Shown here piece by piece: positions 54,379 through 57,778 of a stretch of 57,778 nucleotides of DNA (its first letter is position 1; every line of letters starts with the position of its first letter). A program made the position numbers and the translations under genes. Source of the DNA: Bacteroidetes bacterium GWA2_32_17 (lineage in GTDB: Bacteria > Bacteroidota > Bacteroidia > Bacteroidales > GWA2-32-17). The stretch spans positions 1 through 57,778 of the forward strand of contig MENF01000149.1 of the NCBI GenBank assembly GCA_001769035.1, written 5' to 3'. Below the pieces are notes generated by a model. It searched no databases and was not told the DNA's origin. It saw only the letters and a program-made list of their open reading frames with translations.

Positions 54379-54561
54379 TAAGTATTGAGTATGAAATAAA
54401 TTACTAATTTAATTTTAGTTAATAGTTTTTAGTTTTAGTTTTTTAGTTGCTGGTTTTAGTTCTCCAGTAAGCTGTTCTGACCAAGAAACTATAACAAGTA
54501 ACCGAATAACCAAAACCCATGACTAATAACTAATAACTAAAAATTAGGATATTAATACACG
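54379..54561. repeat. AT-rich palindromic filler inside a broken HEPN gene
   Basis: A low-complexity, roughly palindromic tract (TTAGTTAATAGTTTTTAG on the left; GACTAATAACTAATAACT on the right). It lies between mntA and the HEPN remnant, where the N-terminal part of the toxin gene should be, and probably marks the insertion or deletion that destroyed it. Confidence 0.5.
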
Positions 54562-54663
54562 CACGTTACTTACTTTGGTATAGACGATAAAGTAGTATGG
54601 CAAATTATTCAAACAAAGCTTCCGGAATTAAAGGAATTTCTTAACAAAGATATCAATTTATAA
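54562..54663 (+). pseudogene. HEPN toxin C-terminal remnant
   Basis: An open frame without a start, ending in TAA at 54661, reads HVTYFGIDDKVVWQIIQ then TKLPELKEFLNKDINL. The H-x-Y-FGID...VWxxI...LPxLKxFL pattern is the C-terminal segment of HEPN (DUF86-type) toxins that pair with MNT antitoxins. The N-terminal two thirds, including the RxxxxH-side helix start, are absent. Confidence 0.7.
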
Positions 54664-54666
54664 ATT

Positions 54667-54735
54667 AACTGTGATAGGCACGAGAGCATAATCGAGCAGG
54701 TTGCCCCGCCAAATAAATTGACGGGGAGAGTCTCT
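54667..54735 (-). repeat. GAGAGG...GGGGCAGCCTACT hairpin repeat, copy 2
   Basis: Read on the minus strand it goes GAGAGACTCTCCCCG, loop, GGGGCAACCTGCTCGATTAT, matching 18436-18486. The hairpin sequences differ between the copies, but pairing is mostly kept (CCCCGTC with GGCGGGG). Confidence 0.4.
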
Positions 54736-55053
54736 CACAATATTGACAACGAAAATTATATAACTAAATTACAGGATTCTATTAATATTAAAATAAATGA
54801 CCTTATTAAACCACAAAATGATTTTAATGCTGTTCTTATAACAATATATAATCTTGATGAAGTATTTGATTATTCAGCAAATTATCCTTCAGGTGATAGC
54901 TACTCTATAATAAAAATGTTTTTATTTGATAAAAGTGGTGTCCTTATTAGAAAAAGATTATTTTCTGCATTAAGCGCAGACAGATATGGTTTCAAAATTG
55001 ACCCAATAAATAAGGTATTAAGTCAGCAACAATGCTATCTACATATTCTATGA
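54718..55053 (+). CDS. Hypothetical protein, doubtful start
   Basis: 111 codons, opened only by a TTG within the hairpin repeat, so the true start is unknown and the N-terminus may have been cut off. The core (FNAVLITIYNLDEVFDYSAN, SIIKMFLFDKSGVLIRKRLF) has a coding-like composition. No family is recognised. It could be the 3' fragment of a longer gene. Confidence 0.4.
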   Translation: MTGRVSHNIDNENYITKLQDSINIKINDLIKPQNDFNAVLITIYNLDEVFDYSANYPSGDSYSIIKMFLFDKSGVLIRKRLFSALSADRYGFKIDPINKVLSQQQCYLHIL

Positions 55054-55112
55054 TAAAAAAAATCATTCGTATTAATAAAAACTTGCTATAACACCATCTA
55101 CGAATAACAACG

Positions 55113-55471
55113 AGCAGTGAAGTGCAACTTGACACATTCAATAATAAATTATCTTTGTAGCGGTTTGACTCAGACTGCAAGTAAATGCTCGTCGTTTCTT
55201 AGTTTAAACCGTTAGTTTTATATCGAGCATACTACTATAATCCAAAGTAAAAAAACAATAGAAAAGATAAACTTTTTACTCAAAAAAGATTAAAAAATAA
55301 AATGTATTTTTGCGGTATTATTTTAATTTTATAAATGGTAGATAAAAAACCATATATAGAAACAATTATTGAAATTAGCCGCTCCTATTTGAAAAAAACA
55401 TTTTCAAATAAAGAAAGGCTTGTGGAGTTTTTGCAAACAGTTGACTTTTTAAAAAATAAAACAAACAGAAA
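55113..55471 (+). repeat. 359-bp direct repeat, copy 2
   Basis: The second copy of the unit at 53103-53461. The two frame a 1.65-kb segment with REP-like palindromes, a MITE and the broken MNT-HEPN pair. Long direct repeats would allow that segment to be lost by recombination. Confidence 0.9.
55158..55235 (+). ncRNA. Candidate structured RNA with interleaved stems, copy 2
   Basis: The same two pairs as at 53148-53225 (CGGTTT/AAACCG and ATGCTCG/CGAGCAT). The few differences from copy 1 (for example ccgact to cagact) fall outside the stems. The box TATCTTTG at 55150-55157 with TTGA 21 nt upstream could drive it. Confidence 0.25.
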
Positions 55472-55541
55472 AGAGATTATTGATAAATTACAGATAATCA
55501 AAAAACTGAATTACCAATCAGAAATGATGGTGTTGTATTAA
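55335..55541 (+). CDS. Small protein of unknown function
   Basis: 68 aa, Lys-rich and helical-looking (PYIETIIEISRSYLKKTF, ERLVEFLQTVDFLKNK). It is the intact form of the ORF truncated at 53325. A TATTTTTG box lies 22 nt upstream. I do not recognise a family. Duplication of its promoter and 5' end suggests the unit is mobile or under selection for copy number, which is speculation. Confidence 0.5.
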   Translation: MVDKKPYIETIIEISRSYLKKTFSNKERLVEFLQTVDFLKNKTNRKEIIDKLQIIKKLNYQSEMMVLY

Positions 55542-55603
55542 AAAAAGGAACAGCAAGTACAGGATACGACTATTTAAAGACACACAAGGGAATGATTATT
55601 AAT

Positions 55604-55737
55604 AAGATTGAAAAAACAAGATTGAAAAGATTGAGAAAACAAGATTGAGAAGAAAGATTGAAGAACGTCTTCATCAATCTATTCAATCTCATCAATCCTA
55701 TCAATCCTATCAATCTTCTTCAATCTACATCAATCTA
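55604..55737. repeat. ATTGA/TCAAT palindromic simple repeat
   Basis: The left half is AAGATTGA units, the right half TCAATCT/TCAATCCTA units, together forming a long imperfect hairpin. A similar style of simple repeat lies near pyrG. Confidence 0.7.
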
Positions 55738-55953
55738 AAAAATAGCAGTACAAAACCAGCCGCTAATACACGTTTGCAGCAATGGGGGTTGTCGTGCAAA
55801 ATTGAAGGTTCGTGTTTCTATTTGGCATTTATGCAAGTTGACAGTTCAGTCTTCCGAAATCCCCACCGCTGCATGCGTGGGAATGTTAGCCTGTGCAAAG
55901 TATAGAACCCCTCTATTGGAAGAAAATTGCCTGTATTATGAGTGGTTACAATT
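55738..55953. other. Intergenic region before pyrG
   Basis: Non-coding, with a higher GC content and the tract CACGTTTGCAGCAATGGGGG; the overlapping short frames are not protein-like. This is the right border of the accessory island. Confidence 0.35.
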
Positions 55954-57558
<1,605 letters not shown>

Positions 57559-57570
57559 TTAAATATTTTA

Positions 57571-57708
57571 AAATTCCAAATACCAAATTCCAAATACCAA
57601 ATTCCAAATTCCAAATACCAAATTCCAAATACCAAATTCCAAATTCCAAATACCAAATTCCAAATACCAAAAACCAAATACCAAAAACCAAAAACCCGAA
57701 ACCTCAAA
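57571..57708. repeat. CCAAATTCCAAATACC simple repeat
   Basis: About a dozen irregular units of AAATTCCAAATACC. Similar tracts occur before the SpmAB-like gene (27650-27690) and inside the subfamily-B MITEs. Confidence 0.85.
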
Positions 57709-57778
57709 CCTTTCAACTATTAACAAATCAGCGTCAAAAAAAACAACTAATATCGAATATTGAATAACGAATACTGAA

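Noticed and set aside
55645-55905. An 86-codon open frame beginning in the ATTGA repeat
   Set aside because: The first third is simple repeat and the rest is non-coding border sequence.

Overview
The window looks like a chromosomal segment of a low-GC, Gram-negative Bacteroidota bacterium, probably an environmental relative of the Bacteroidales. The evidence is a type IX secretion C-terminal signal on the esterase at 9135-10259, Kdo/LPS genes (kdsB, waaA), many short Bacteroidota-style lipoproteins and beta-barrels, a Fibrobacter-paralogous (FISUMP) domain, and candidate TAnnTTTG promoter boxes. No rRNA, tRNA, CRISPR array, integrase or intact transposase was seen.

Layout. (1) 784-8991: three consecutive membrane sensor-phosphatases (two TPR-SpoIIE, one beta-propeller/Y_Y_Y-SpoIIE), probably one operon. 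A fourth paralogue lies at 18523-20520 on the other strand. (2) 9135-10259: secreted esterase, followed by the 3' remnant of a rubrerythrin gene. (3) 10807-16643: metal module with two outer-membrane barrels (one carrying a heavy-metal-binding Cys/His motif), fused FeoA-FeoB, its Cys-rich membrane partner, a divergent CDF-like transporter and a second CDF gene broken by one in-frame TGA. (4) 16827-18140: FISUMP lipoprotein. (5) 20990-40760: core genes, including a membrane MutS-like ATPase, rseP-dxr, an M23 peptidase, a fused SpmA/SpmB-like protein, kdsB, hflX with a lipoprotein, a very large outer-membrane protein and waaA. (6) 41477-55953: defence/accessory island with hsdR-rhuM-hsdM-hsdS (type I restriction-modification), an OLD nuclease plus UvrD-like helicase pair matching Gabija (gajA-gajB), a protein of five tandem helix-turn-helix units, a broken MNT-HEPN toxin-antitoxin pair, and a duplicated segment with a candidate structured RNA. 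(7) 55954-57555: pyrG.

The strongest signal not explained by genes is a family of about 140-215 bp non-coding inverted-repeat elements (termini GTGTCTGTC.../...GACAGACAC). There are nine complete copies and one fragment between 18.3 and 41 kb. Six copies have exact 6-bp AT-rich target duplications, and three sit at the stop codon of a gene. They look like MITEs; no partner transposase is present here. Smaller repeat families are also present.

A second notable signal is that the adjacent SpoIIE genes carry short palindromes inserted in frame at equivalent loops, including two different 33-bp palindromes with identical 16-1-16 geometry. A third is the duplicated 359-bp unit at 53103 and 55113. 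It has a promoter-like box, two interleaved complementary stems (a possible pseudoknot) and the start of a small ORF.

All calls come from reading the sequence and the conceptual translations. No database search, folding or alignment program was run.
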